Source: Arthrobacter sp. SPG23
GTDB taxonomy: Bacteria > Actinomycetota > Actinomycetes > Actinomycetales > Micrococcaceae
Reading direction: 5' to 3'
DNA length: 64,000 nucleotides
NCBI RefSeq assembly: GCF_000876655.1
Contig: NZ_JYCN01000012.1
Coordinates: forward strand, 62,001-126,000
This document shows, one piece after another, positions 16,785 through 24,818 of the stretch (the first letter of the stretch is position 1; the number at the start of each line of letters is the position of its first letter). The notes under the pieces were generated by a model. That model did not search any database. It was not told the DNA's origin and saw nothing but the letters and a program-made list of their open reading frames with translations. Both the position numbers and the translations under genes were made by a program.

Positions 16785-18749
16785 ATGACGCTTCTGCAAC
16801 GCTATACCGCGGCCTCGGAGCCCCGGCACAGGGCCGAGCGGCCTCCGGGCCGGCGCAGGTCCCGCTGGCTGGCCGTGTCCACAACGGTGGCGCTGGCCGC
16901 CTCGCTGCTGGGGCTCACCGCCCCCGCCGCCAACGCTGTTGGCGAAACCGTCGTCACGCTGACGTTCGACGACGCCAACGTGGACCAGATCGCCGCCGCT
17001 GACAAGCTCGTCTCGAGCGGCCTGCGCGGTACGTTTTACCTGCCGTCCGGCTACATGAACCAGACCAACTACATGACCACGGCCCAGGCCCTGGCGCTGC
17101 AAAGCGCCGGGCACGAGATCGGCGGCCACAGCGTGACACATGCCGACCTGGCCGCCGTCGGACCCGATGAACTGGCACGGCAGGTCTGCAACGACCGCGC
17201 CACGCTGTTGGGCTACGGACTGGACGTCCAAAACTTCGCCTATCCCTTTGCCTCGGCAAGCGATGCCGCCAAGGCAGAAGTCGCAGCGTGCGGCTACAAC
17301 AGTGCGCGTGGACTGGGCGATATCCGCAGCAAGGTAGTGGGTTCAGAGACGTTCCCCTTCGCCGAGACCCTGCCTCCGGGCGACTTGTACTACACCGGTG
17401 CCCCTGACCAGTTGGACAATACCTGGACGCTCGCGGACATGCAGTCCCTGGTTACCCAGGCGCAGGCCAACGGCGGCGGCTGGGTCCAGTTGACCTTCCA
17501 CCACATCGGCGACGGCAAAGTGATCGGATCCAATGTTGTTGATCCGCTGACCGTCAGCACGGACACGTTCAACCAGTTCGCCGACTGGCTCGCAGGCCTC
17601 AAGAACTCCAACGCGATCCAGGTCAAAACAGTCAAGGAAGTCATTGGCGGCACCACCAAGGCCGCACCGGCCGTTGTTCCGCCCCCGACCCCGCAGACCG
17701 CCGGCAACCTGATCAAGAACCCGAGCCTTGAGACCCCGGGCCTTGCCGGGTCCCTGCTCCCGCGGTGCTGGCAGGCCGGCGGTTACGGCAACAACACCCG
17801 GACATTCAGCAATGTGACCCCCGGGCACGCCGGTACGGCCACAGCCGCCCAGCAGATGGTGATGTCGGCCTATACCGACGGCGACGGCAAGCTGTTGCCC
17901 ACCTTGGACACGGGGGAGTGTGCGCCCAGTGCTACGCCGGGTCATACCTACCTTGCCAAAGCCTGGTACAAGTCCACCGGCGGGAATACCCAGTTCAATC
18001 TGCATTACCGCACAGCCACAGGTTCGTGGACGTACTGGACGGATAGCATTCAGTACCTTCCCACGAATAATGTTTGGACGCAGCTGACCTTTACGACGCC
18101 GCCGGTTCCGGCCGGGGCAACCGCCATCAGCTTCGGCCTGAACATGATCGGCGTTGGCACCCTGGTCACTGACGACTACGAACTGTATGACACCGTGGGC
18201 GTCAAGACGTTCACCGATGTCCCTGCAACGTTCCCCCTGTACAACGAGATCAGCTGGATGTCGAACAACCTGATTACCAACGGCTACCCGGACGGCACCT
18301 TCAAGCCGGGAACCACGCTGGACCGTGGAATGATGGCGGCTTTCCTCTACCGGCTGGCCGGACGGCCGACCGTTCCGGCGGCAGCCCAGAAGTTCCCGGA
18401 TGTAGCACCGACCCACGTGTTCTACAACGAGATCCAGTGGATGGCGTCAACCGGCATTACGGAGGGGTTCCCGGACGGCGGCTACCACCCGTTTGAGCAG
18501 GTGAACCGTGACCAGATGGCGGCCTTCCTGTACCGGATGAACGGCAAGCCGACTGTCAGTGCCACCGCCCCGGTCTTTCCGGACATCACGCCATCACTGA
18601 AGTTCTACAACGAAGTTCGCTGGCTGGCTGACATGAAGATCACGCTTGGTTTCCCGGACGGCACGTTCAAGCCGGGCGCCTCCATCAACCGTGACCAGGT
18701 GGCGGCATTCATCTACCGCTACAACCTGAGCTTCCCGAAGGGAATGTAA
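16785..18749 (+). CDS. Secreted polysaccharide deacetylase with C-terminal module and three SLH domains
   Basis: 654 residues, exported and probably held at the cell surface. Signal peptide about residues 25-50 (ends APAANA). NodB deacetylase domain about 50-290 with LTFDDANVDQ, zinc ligands HSVTH in EIGGHSVTHADL, FAYPF and a TFHHIGDG active-site end. Then a beta-sandwich-like module about 305-465 (NPSLET ... GHTY ... SFGLN ... TDDYELYD) shared with the next two deacetylases. Three SLH domains follow (about 470-650), each ending in MAAFLYR or VAAFIYR. It likely removes acetyl groups from surface GlcNAc polymer or peptidoglycan. ATG 16785 is chosen over TTG 16776; AAAGAG lies upstream. Expressed after the epimerase gene (gap 80 nt). 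Confidence 0.9.
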   Translation: MTLLQRYTAASEPRHRAERPPGRRRSRWLAVSTTVALAASLLGLTAPAANAVGETVVTLTFDDANVDQIAAADKLVSSGLRGTFYLPSGYMNQTNYMTTAQALALQSAGHEIGGHSVTHADLAAVGPDELARQVCNDRATLLGYGLDVQNFAYPFASASDAAKAEVAACGYNSARGLGDIRSKVVGSETFPFAETLPPGDLYYTGAPDQLDNTWTLADMQSLVTQAQANGGGWVQLTFHHIGDGKVIGSNVVDPLTVSTDTFNQFADWLAGLKNSNAIQVKTVKEVIGGTTKAAPAVVPPPTPQTAGNLIKNPSLETPGLAGSLLPRCWQAGGYGNNTRTFSNVTPGHAGTATAAQQMVMSAYTDGDGKLLPTLDTGECAPSATPGHTYLAKAWYKSTGGNTQFNLHYRTATGSWTYWTDSIQYLPTNNVWTQLTFTTPPVPAGATAISFGLNMIGVGTLVTDDYELYDTVGVKTFTDVPATFPLYNEISWMSNNLITNGYPDGTFKPGTTLDRGMMAAFLYRLAGRPTVPAAAQKFPDVAPTHVFYNEIQWMASTGITEGFPDGGYHPFEQVNRDQMAAFLYRMNGKPTVSATAPVFPDITPSLKFYNEVRWLADMKITLGFPDGTFKPGASINRDQVAAFIYRYNLSFPKGM

Positions 18750-18873
18750 ACAGGCTCAACGCCGGTAACGCGACAGGCGGTCGCGCAGCCGGGGGAACCC
18801 CCTCGGATGCGTGGCCGCTTTCGCCGCTGTTCTTTTCCGCAGGACTGAAGTCCGCTGACCCGGGGGGACCGGA
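18750..18873 (+). other. Intergenic region with strong hairpins upstream of lipoprotein 1
   Basis: 124 bases between the SLH deacetylase and the lipoprotein gene. Contains CCGGGGG/CCCCTCGG and GGACT/AGTCC hairpins and a GGGGGG ribosome binding site. The string GCAGCCGGGGGAACC resembles part of the ydaO/c-di-AMP riboswitch core, but the rest of that consensus is not convincing. Confidence 0.3.
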
Positions 18874-19638
18874 GTGAAACATCCAGGCTCAAAGCGCCGC
18901 CGCTTCCGCGGCCTGGCGGCGGCAGCATTGCTGCTGGCGATGGTGGCGACAGCCTGCACGCCTCCGGAGTCGGAAAAACGGTCCCAGGGGAAATACCCCT
19001 GGCATACAAACATCGTGGCCACCACCTTCTGGGTGGGCGAGGTCTTTGACCCCAACGCAGCGGACGGGAGCCAGGTGTTCTCCACCTACGACTCGAAGTG
19101 GATGGACAGTTACGGCGGCTGTGACGGCCGGCTCACGGCAGACGGCTGTGAGACCGAAGCGCGGTCGGGTTCCAACGGTTTCGCCCCCACCGCCATGAAG
19201 CCCAAGGAGAACCCTTTCTACCTTGATCTGCCGTATGACGACATCAACAACGCTGCCGCCTTCCGTGAACGGGCAACGGTCATCCCCTGGGCAAACGACG
19301 AGGGATACAAAGGCCAGGCCACCAACCGCGCCTTCAGTTACATGAAGAACCGCTGGGTCAAAATCCGCAAGGACGGCAAGGAGTGCTACGGCCAGATCCA
19401 AGATGCCGGCCCGGGGGAGTACCAGGACAAAGAATACGTCTTTGGGTCGAACGACGCGCGGCCGGTCAACAAGAAATTCAACGGCGCCGGAATGGATGTT
19501 TCGCCTGCCCTCAACGGCTGCCTGGGCTTCAGCACCCTCAACGGCGAACAGGACAAGGTGGACTGGCAATTCGTGGAGGAGCAGGATGTTCCGCCGGGCC
19601 CGTGGCTGGACGTGGTCACAACCAGCCAGGTGAAGTAA
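18874..19638 (+). CDS. Exported lipoprotein of unknown function, paralogue 1
   Basis: 254 residues from GTG 18874 (GGGGGGACC upstream). A basic start, a hydrophobic stretch and ATAC make a lipoprotein signal with Cys at about residue 28. The mature part shares HTNxVxTTFWVGE, YGGCDG, NPFYLDLPYDD, SYMKNRWV, CYGQIxDAGP, GMDVSPALNGCLGF and PPGPWL with the larger paralogue at 26394-27461. The GQI-DAGP/GMDVSP pattern hints at a double-psi beta-barrel like RlpA or expansins, which would fit binding to glycan, but this is weak. It is convergent with the GH18-like gene, 3 nt apart. Role unknown; context points to surface polysaccharide. Confidence 0.75.
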   Translation: MKHPGSKRRRFRGLAAAALLLAMVATACTPPESEKRSQGKYPWHTNIVATTFWVGEVFDPNAADGSQVFSTYDSKWMDSYGGCDGRLTADGCETEARSGSNGFAPTAMKPKENPFYLDLPYDDINNAAAFRERATVIPWANDEGYKGQATNRAFSYMKNRWVKIRKDGKECYGQIQDAGPGEYQDKEYVFGSNDARPVNKKFNGAGMDVSPALNGCLGFSTLNGEQDKVDWQFVEEQDVPPGPWLDVVTTSQVK

Positions 19639-19641
19639 GGG

Positions 19642-20823
19642 TCAGCCCATCCTGCCGGGGAGTCCGGATCCCAAGAGGTCGGAGAACCTGGAGCTTCCCT
19701 GGTCCACGCCGCTGCAGGTAAAGCTGGCGGTTTCCCCCTGTTCACTGGAAGGACAGGGCGCGTCCCGGTTGAGCGACCACATGGACAGGCGTTGGATCTC
19801 CAACTCCACCGCGTAGTCCTTTAGCTCCCGTGCCGCGTCCAGCCCGAAGATCTCGCCCGGCAGATCGTTGCGGCCGATCATCGGAGTCAGCCCGATCTTC
19901 TTCCACACCTGTTCGCGGCTGAGGTTGATCCCGGCGCGCTGGTAGATGATGCCCAGCTGGTCATGCGTGGCAGCCGCTGCGGCCTGGGCAGCCTCCAGCA
20001 TGTCCTGTGAACTGCTCCGGCTGGCCCCGTAGTTCATGGTCATGATGTTGACGCCGGACAGCTCAACGCCTGCCTGGAGCATCTGTTCCGCAGCGGCTAT
20101 GCCGGCGTCGGTGAGTCCACGGGGTGAAGCCGGAAGGGTCAGCCAGACGGCGAGCTCCTTGCCGGACGAATTCCGGTCCCCCTGCAGGGCGGCAACGGCC
20201 CTCGCCCGGCGTTCACCGCCGGCCTGGTCAATGAGATCAGCACCCTCCAGGTCGAAGTCGATGAAGGCAGGCTCGTAGCGTTCAACGACGTCCCGGTACG
20301 CGGTACGGAGCTTCCCTTCGTCCTTGCACGTGGTGGCCAGTTCGCTGTTCCGGGCCCCGCCAAAGGACACGGCAGCAGATCCGCCGCGCGAGCGAAGATC
20401 GGCGATGCGCCGTTCCAGGCCCAGAGCGGTATTTGCTTCCTCGAGTCCGTAGCTGGCGCCCCAGCTGGGCACGCAGAGGTCCTGGGGGGAGGCAACGAGG
20501 AACGCCAGCACCACTTCCTTGGTGCCGGACGTGGCGGCTTGCTCGAAGGCGTACGGCGGCGAGACCGTCACGTCGACGTAACCGGCAAACCATGTGGGTT
20601 GCGCCGTTCCGGTGGCCAGGCCGGAGCGCCAGGCCCAAAAAAAGATGACGCCGGCGAGGATGGCGGCTGTGGCAATGCCTGTCATCCAGGGCGACGAGGG
20701 CTGAGGCAGCTTTGAATTCCGGCGGGCGCGGGACCTGCCGGGAACCGGCGGCGGAACGGCCTTCGGTCCCGGCTCCTTTTCAGCCTTGGCGGCCGGCTCC
20801 GTGCCGCGGTTTATGGCTGTCAT
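19642..20823 (-). CDS. Membrane-anchored GH18-like (chitinase fold) protein
   Basis: 393 residues. N-terminal Pro/Lys-rich cytoplasmic tail, one membrane segment (about 47-66, GIATAAILAGVIFFWAW), then an extracellular GH18-like barrel. The SxGG strand is present as VSFGGARN, and the catalytic region reads FIDFDLEGADL, keeping the D-x-D-x-E spacing. It may cleave or merely bind a beta-1,4-GlcNAc polymer, which suits a cluster with three deacetylases and a GlcNAc-synthase-like GT2. ATG 20823. Transcribed against its neighbours; the 592-base gap beyond its start holds the promoter array of the next deacetylase unit. Confidence 0.8.
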   Translation of the reverse strand: MTAINRGTEPAAKAEKEPGPKAVPPPVPGRSRARRNSKLPQPSSPWMTGIATAAILAGVIFFWAWRSGLATGTAQPTWFAGYVDVTVSPPYAFEQAATSGTKEVVLAFLVASPQDLCVPSWGASYGLEEANTALGLERRIADLRSRGGSAAVSFGGARNSELATTCKDEGKLRTAYRDVVERYEPAFIDFDLEGADLIDQAGGERRARAVAALQGDRNSSGKELAVWLTLPASPRGLTDAGIAAAEQMLQAGVELSGVNIMTMNYGASRSSSQDMLEAAQAAAAATHDQLGIIYQRAGINLSREQVWKKIGLTPMIGRNDLPGEIFGLDAARELKDYAVELEIQRLSMWSLNRDAPCPSSEQGETASFTCSGVDQGSSRFSDLLGSGLPGRMG

Positions 20824-20908
20824 CCGGTTCCCACGCCCCCCTCTGGTTTACTTAGACACCATTTCACCACGGCATGCCTGCCGGTGGCCCCTGTGGGCCC
20901 GACAAGGC

Positions 20909-21035
20909 GGGTGTGTACGGGTCCGCAACGAGTACCGAACCGGGTATCGGGCGAGTGGCGTCAGGCCCATCCGGCTCACGCTGAAGGGAAAGACGGGTAG
21001 GCACCACTCGTGCCGCCGGGGTCCCCGCTTAATAG
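20909..21035 (+). promoter_or_regulatory. Phased half-site array and dyad promoter of the second deacetylase unit
   Basis: GGGTG 20909, GGGTC 20919, GAGTA 20930, GGGTA 20942 and GAGTG 20953 are spaced 10, 11, 12 and 11 bp. The dyad GGGTAGGcACCACTC follows at 20995-21009 (12 of 15 match to the LAL5 site), then TAATAG at 21030-21035. Five half-sites in helical phase are unlikely by chance. GGTCTC at 21078-21083 lies 3 nt before an ATG. Nothing else is recognisable in 20824-20908. Confidence 0.65.
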
Positions 21036-21086
21036 GCTTTGGATGTCGGATAGATACAGAGTTCCGGGGGAGAATCGGGTCTCACA

Positions 21087-21350
21087 ATGGGAATGGACGC
21101 ACCTTTGCGGGCGAAAGCACGCAACCATACCCTTGGACGGCAGTCCGCGACGGCCATGGCGGCAGGAATGCCCAAGCCAGCGGAACCAGCCGGTGACTTC
21201 TCTCCCAATTCTGCCGATACAGCTGCCGCGAGGCAGCCAGCCCTGGCGCACAGGCCCGGGGCCCGTGAACGGGGGTCGGTGGCGAACAAGCCTTTGAGAC
21301 CAAGGCTTCCCCCCAGTCGTCACCGACCCCTTCAAGGTGTCAAACAATGA
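21087..21350 (+). CDS. Candidate 87-residue ORF before deacetylase 2
   Basis: Starts at an ATG in the same GGTCTC-N3 setting as the 13999 ORF and the LAL3 start, and stops 65 bases before the deacetylase ATG. The product is Ala/Pro/Arg-rich and of low complexity, without signal peptide or known domain. It may be a translated leader or not a gene at all. Recorded because of its shared promoter-proximal position. Confidence 0.3.
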   Translation: MGMDAPLRAKARNHTLGRQSATAMAAGMPKPAEPAGDFSPNSADTAAARQPALAHRPGARERGSVANKPLRPRLPPSRHRPLQGVKQ

Positions 21351-21415
21351 AGCACTGCGGCCTGGGGGGATCCTCTTGCGGCCGGGCGATACGGATGTAA
21401 GAGGGGATATCTGTC

Positions 21416-22864
21416 ATGAGCCAGAGGCATGAACTGCCGGGGGAGCAGGGCGGTCCGCCCGGGCCCGGTTTGACGAGGCAGCGCAAACGGACAACGCTCT
21501 GGGCGGTCTCCTGGCTGGCCGGGCTTGCACTTCTGACGGGGTCCGCCGCACTGGTACCCCAGGACGGTCCGGCGCAGGGCCGCGACGCTCAGGGCCCCCT
21601 GAAGAATTTTGCGGCACCAGTGGACACCAGCCTCGCGCTGACCACCGTCACACTGACGTTCGACGGCGGCAGGGCCAGCCAACTGGCCGCCGCCCAGACC
21701 CTTCGAAGCCATGGATTGCGGGGGACGTTCTTCGTCAACTCCGGCTTCTTGGGGGCGAAAGACTATATGACGGTGGAGGATCTGCACGCGCTCGCCGCGG
21801 ACGGCAATGAGATTGGCGGCCACACGGCAACGCTCGCCGACCTGACGGCGCTCGAACCTGCTGAAGCCACCCGGCAGGTCTGCAATGACCGGACCAACCT
21901 CACTGACTGGGGCTTCAAAGTCACATCCTTCGCGTATCCCTTTGCCGCGAAGTCGCCGGCGGCCGAGGCGATGGTGGCCGGCTGCGGGTATAACAGCGCG
22001 CGCAGCCAGGGCGATCTCCGCAGCCGGCTGGGGTGCGCCGATTGCGCCGTGTCTGAAACGGTCCGGCCGGCCGACCCGTTCGCCACGAGGTCGACGCCGG
22101 AGATCGGTTCCGCGTGGACCCTCTCGGACCTTCAGCAGTCAGTGATGGATGCCGAAACCACCGGAGGATGGGTGCAGCTGGGATTCTACGACATCGATGA
22201 CAGCGGCAGCCCGCGATCGGTGAGCCCTGCACTCTTCAACGACTTCGTCGCGTGGCTGGTGACGCGAACGGACGAGGGAACCACCGCCATCCGCACCGTG
22301 CACGACGTCGTTGGCGGCGGGGCAAAACCCGCAGTACCGGGACCTGCAGCTCCGCCGGCACCGCCGGGCACCAACGCGCTACGCAACCCGGGACTGGAAA
22401 CAGCCGGAAAATACGGCCTTCCCGAGTGCTGGCAGGTTTCCTCCTACGGCGAGAATTCACACGTCCTGAGCACGCTGACTCCCGGCCGCTCCGGCACCAT
22501 CACGCGGCGGCTGGATGTTACCGGCTACGCATCCGGGGACGCGAAGCTGCTGCCTGTCATGGACCTGGGGGCGTGCACACCGAGCGTAGTCCCCGGCCAC
22601 AGCTACACTCTTCGCGCGTGGTACAGCTCCACTTCATCCACGCAGTTCGAGTTGTATTACCGCAACAAGGTTGGCACCTGGACCTACTGGACAGCCAGCC
22701 CATGGTTTCCCGCCAGCGATGCCTACCGGCAGGCTGAGTGGACTGCACCACCGGTGCCGGCAGACGCCGTCGGCATCAGTTTTGGCTTGAATCTGTTCAG
22801 CGACGGGGAGCTGGCCACAGATGACTACGAGATGTTCGACACGGGGGCGCCGCCCGCCCCGTAG
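21416..22864 (+). CDS. Secreted polysaccharide deacetylase homologue, catalytically degenerate
   Basis: 482 residues; hydrophobic export segment about 27-46. Clear NodB-fold relative of the proteins at 16785 and 22926 (shared RQVCNDR, FAYPF, GYNSAR), but active-site residues are replaced. LTFDD is LTFDGG, the zinc-binding HTVTH is HTATL, and the C-terminal TFHHI is GFYDI. It is therefore probably not a deacetylase but a glycan-binding or regulatory homologue (inference). A C-terminal module (about 318-478) matches those of its neighbours. ATG 21416 with GAGGGG upstream. It precedes the active-looking paralogue by 61 nt, likely one operon. Confidence 0.85.
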   Translation: MSQRHELPGEQGGPPGPGLTRQRKRTTLWAVSWLAGLALLTGSAALVPQDGPAQGRDAQGPLKNFAAPVDTSLALTTVTLTFDGGRASQLAAAQTLRSHGLRGTFFVNSGFLGAKDYMTVEDLHALAADGNEIGGHTATLADLTALEPAEATRQVCNDRTNLTDWGFKVTSFAYPFAAKSPAAEAMVAGCGYNSARSQGDLRSRLGCADCAVSETVRPADPFATRSTPEIGSAWTLSDLQQSVMDAETTGGWVQLGFYDIDDSGSPRSVSPALFNDFVAWLVTRTDEGTTAIRTVHDVVGGGAKPAVPGPAAPPAPPGTNALRNPGLETAGKYGLPECWQVSSYGENSHVLSTLTPGRSGTITRRLDVTGYASGDAKLLPVMDLGACTPSVVPGHSYTLRAWYSSTSSTQFELYYRNKVGTWTYWTASPWFPASDAYRQAEWTAPPVPADAVGISFGLNLFSDGELATDDYEMFDTGAPPAP

Positions 22865-22925
22865 GCCCCGCCCGTTGCCAGCGCAGAAGCTCCACGGGCT
22901 CGAAAAAAGAATCGAGTCGATTCCC

Positions 22926-24818
22926 ATGAAGTTACCAACTTCCGGGCGTTTAGCATGGCAGTTTGACCCTGGCCCCGCACTGAAGGGGATCGGGAGGCGG
23001 ACGCGGAAGGCTGTGACGGCAGCGGGCATTGTGGCCCTGGCCTTGACCGGCTTGGCTGCGCAGGCATTACCGGCGCAGGCTGCGGCACCCACCGTTGTGT
23101 CGTTGACGTTCGACGACGGCAATGCCGACCAGTTGGCTGCGGCCCAGATCATGAACACTTACGGTCTGGACGGAACGTTCTTCATTCCTTCTGGAAATAT
23201 CAACAATGCCGGCTACATGGCGGTCTCGGATCTTCAGGCCCTCGCAGCCAACGGTCACGAGATCGGCGGACACACCGTGACCCATGCTGATCTCACCACC
23301 CTGCCCTCCGACGAGGTCACCCGCCAGGTATGCAACGACCGGGTCAACCTGACCAATTGGGGCTTCCGTGTCACCAGCTTTGCCTATCCGTTCAGCGCAG
23401 TTAATAGTGCGGCCCAGACGACCGTAAGAGACTGTGGCTATAACAGCGCACGTGCGCTGGGCGACATTCAGTCCCGCTTTGGCTGCTCGGGGTGCGCCTG
23501 GGCGGAAACCGTTCCACCGCTGAATCCGTTCCGCACAGCGGCTTTGGACCAGGTGGACAGCCCGTGGACCCTGGCTGATTTCCAAAATAGCGTGACCAGG
23601 GCCGAAAGCGTCGGCGGGTGGGTTCAATTCACCTTCCACCACATCTCGTCTACACCCGGTCCGCTGACCATTAGTCCCACGCTCTTCACTCAGTTCGCAT
23701 CCTGGCTGAAGACCCGGCCGGCCACAACAACGGTCAAGACGGTGGACCAGGTGATCGGGGGAACTGTAAAGCCTGTTGTCTCCGGCCCGGCACTGCCGCC
23801 GCCGCCTTCGAGCGGCAACCTGGTAAAGAATCCCAGCCTCGAGACGCTCGTTAGCGGTGTGCCCCAATGCTGGCAGGCGGCCGGCTACGGCACGAATACA
23901 CGGACATTCACAACGGTGAGTCCCGGCCGGACCGGATCTGTGGCAGAGCGCCTGGTGGTGTCAGGCTACGTCAACGGCGATGCTAGATTGCTGCCGTCCC
24001 TGGACCTCGGCGGATGTTCGCCGGCGGCAACGCCCGGGCACACATACAACTTAGGCGCTTGGTACAAGTCCACCGCCAACACCCAGTTCGCGCTCTACTA
24101 CCGGACAGGGCTCGGGTACTGGGTCTACTGGACTTCGAGCCCGTGGTTCGGACCCGCCACGACATTCCAAAGAGCCAGCTGGACAACCCCCGCCCTGCCT
24201 TCCGGGGCCAGCGGTATCAGCTTCGGGCTTAACCTCTTCAGTAACGGGACGCTGACCACGGACGACTACGAAATGACCGACACCGCATCGTCCACGCCTC
24301 CGCCTCCGCCACCGCCCGCCGGTACGAACCTGGTGCAGAACGCCAGCCTTGAAACCGCGGGAACAGGCACAACGCCGCAATGCTGGCAAACAGCAGGGTA
24401 CGGCTCCAATACGGCCTCCTTCAGTACCGTCTCAACCGCCAGGACCGGGACAAAGGCAGAACGCCTGGTGATGACCAACTACGTCGACGGCGACGCTAAA
24501 CTCCTGCAGACACTGGACTCCGGTTCATGCGCACCGCCGGCGGTCGCCGGCCACACGTATTCGCTCCGCGCCTGGTACACCTCGACGACGGTGACCCAGT
24601 TCGCCGTCTACTACCGGAATTCTGCCGGAACCTGGGTGTACTGGACATCAAGTCCGTGGTTCGCTGCCGCCGGTTCCTATACGCAGGCGAGCTTCACCAC
24701 CCCCGCGTTGCCCTCCGGCGCAACCGCGATCAGCTTCGGGCTGAACCTCTTCAGGAATGGCACGCTCATCACGGATGACTATGCCATGTACGACACGATT
24801 GGAGCGCCGTCGCTGTGA
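22926..24818 (+). CDS. Secreted polysaccharide deacetylase with two C-terminal modules
   Basis: 630 residues. Signal peptide ends near LPAQAAAP (about 55). NodB domain about 57-290 with intact LTFDDGNADQ, HTVTH, FAYPF and TFHHISS. Two copies of the about 155-residue module follow (about 298-450 and 468-628), joined by a Pro-rich linker TPPPPPPPAG. There are no SLH domains, so it is released or held by the modules. It probably deacetylates the polymer made by the GT2 encoded next. ATG 22926 has only a weak ribosome binding site. Its stop overlaps the GT2 start by 4 nt (GTGA), which argues strongly for a shared pathway. Confidence 0.9.
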   Translation: MKLPTSGRLAWQFDPGPALKGIGRRTRKAVTAAGIVALALTGLAAQALPAQAAAPTVVSLTFDDGNADQLAAAQIMNTYGLDGTFFIPSGNINNAGYMAVSDLQALAANGHEIGGHTVTHADLTTLPSDEVTRQVCNDRVNLTNWGFRVTSFAYPFSAVNSAAQTTVRDCGYNSARALGDIQSRFGCSGCAWAETVPPLNPFRTAALDQVDSPWTLADFQNSVTRAESVGGWVQFTFHHISSTPGPLTISPTLFTQFASWLKTRPATTTVKTVDQVIGGTVKPVVSGPALPPPPSSGNLVKNPSLETLVSGVPQCWQAAGYGTNTRTFTTVSPGRTGSVAERLVVSGYVNGDARLLPSLDLGGCSPAATPGHTYNLGAWYKSTANTQFALYYRTGLGYWVYWTSSPWFGPATTFQRASWTTPALPSGASGISFGLNLFSNGTLTTDDYEMTDTASSTPPPPPPPAGTNLVQNASLETAGTGTTPQCWQTAGYGSNTASFSTVSTARTGTKAERLVMTNYVDGDAKLLQTLDSGSCAPPAVAGHTYSLRAWYTSTTVTQFAVYYRNSAGTWVYWTSSPWFAAAGSYTQASFTTPALPSGATAISFGLNLFRNGTLITDDYAMYDTIGAPSL

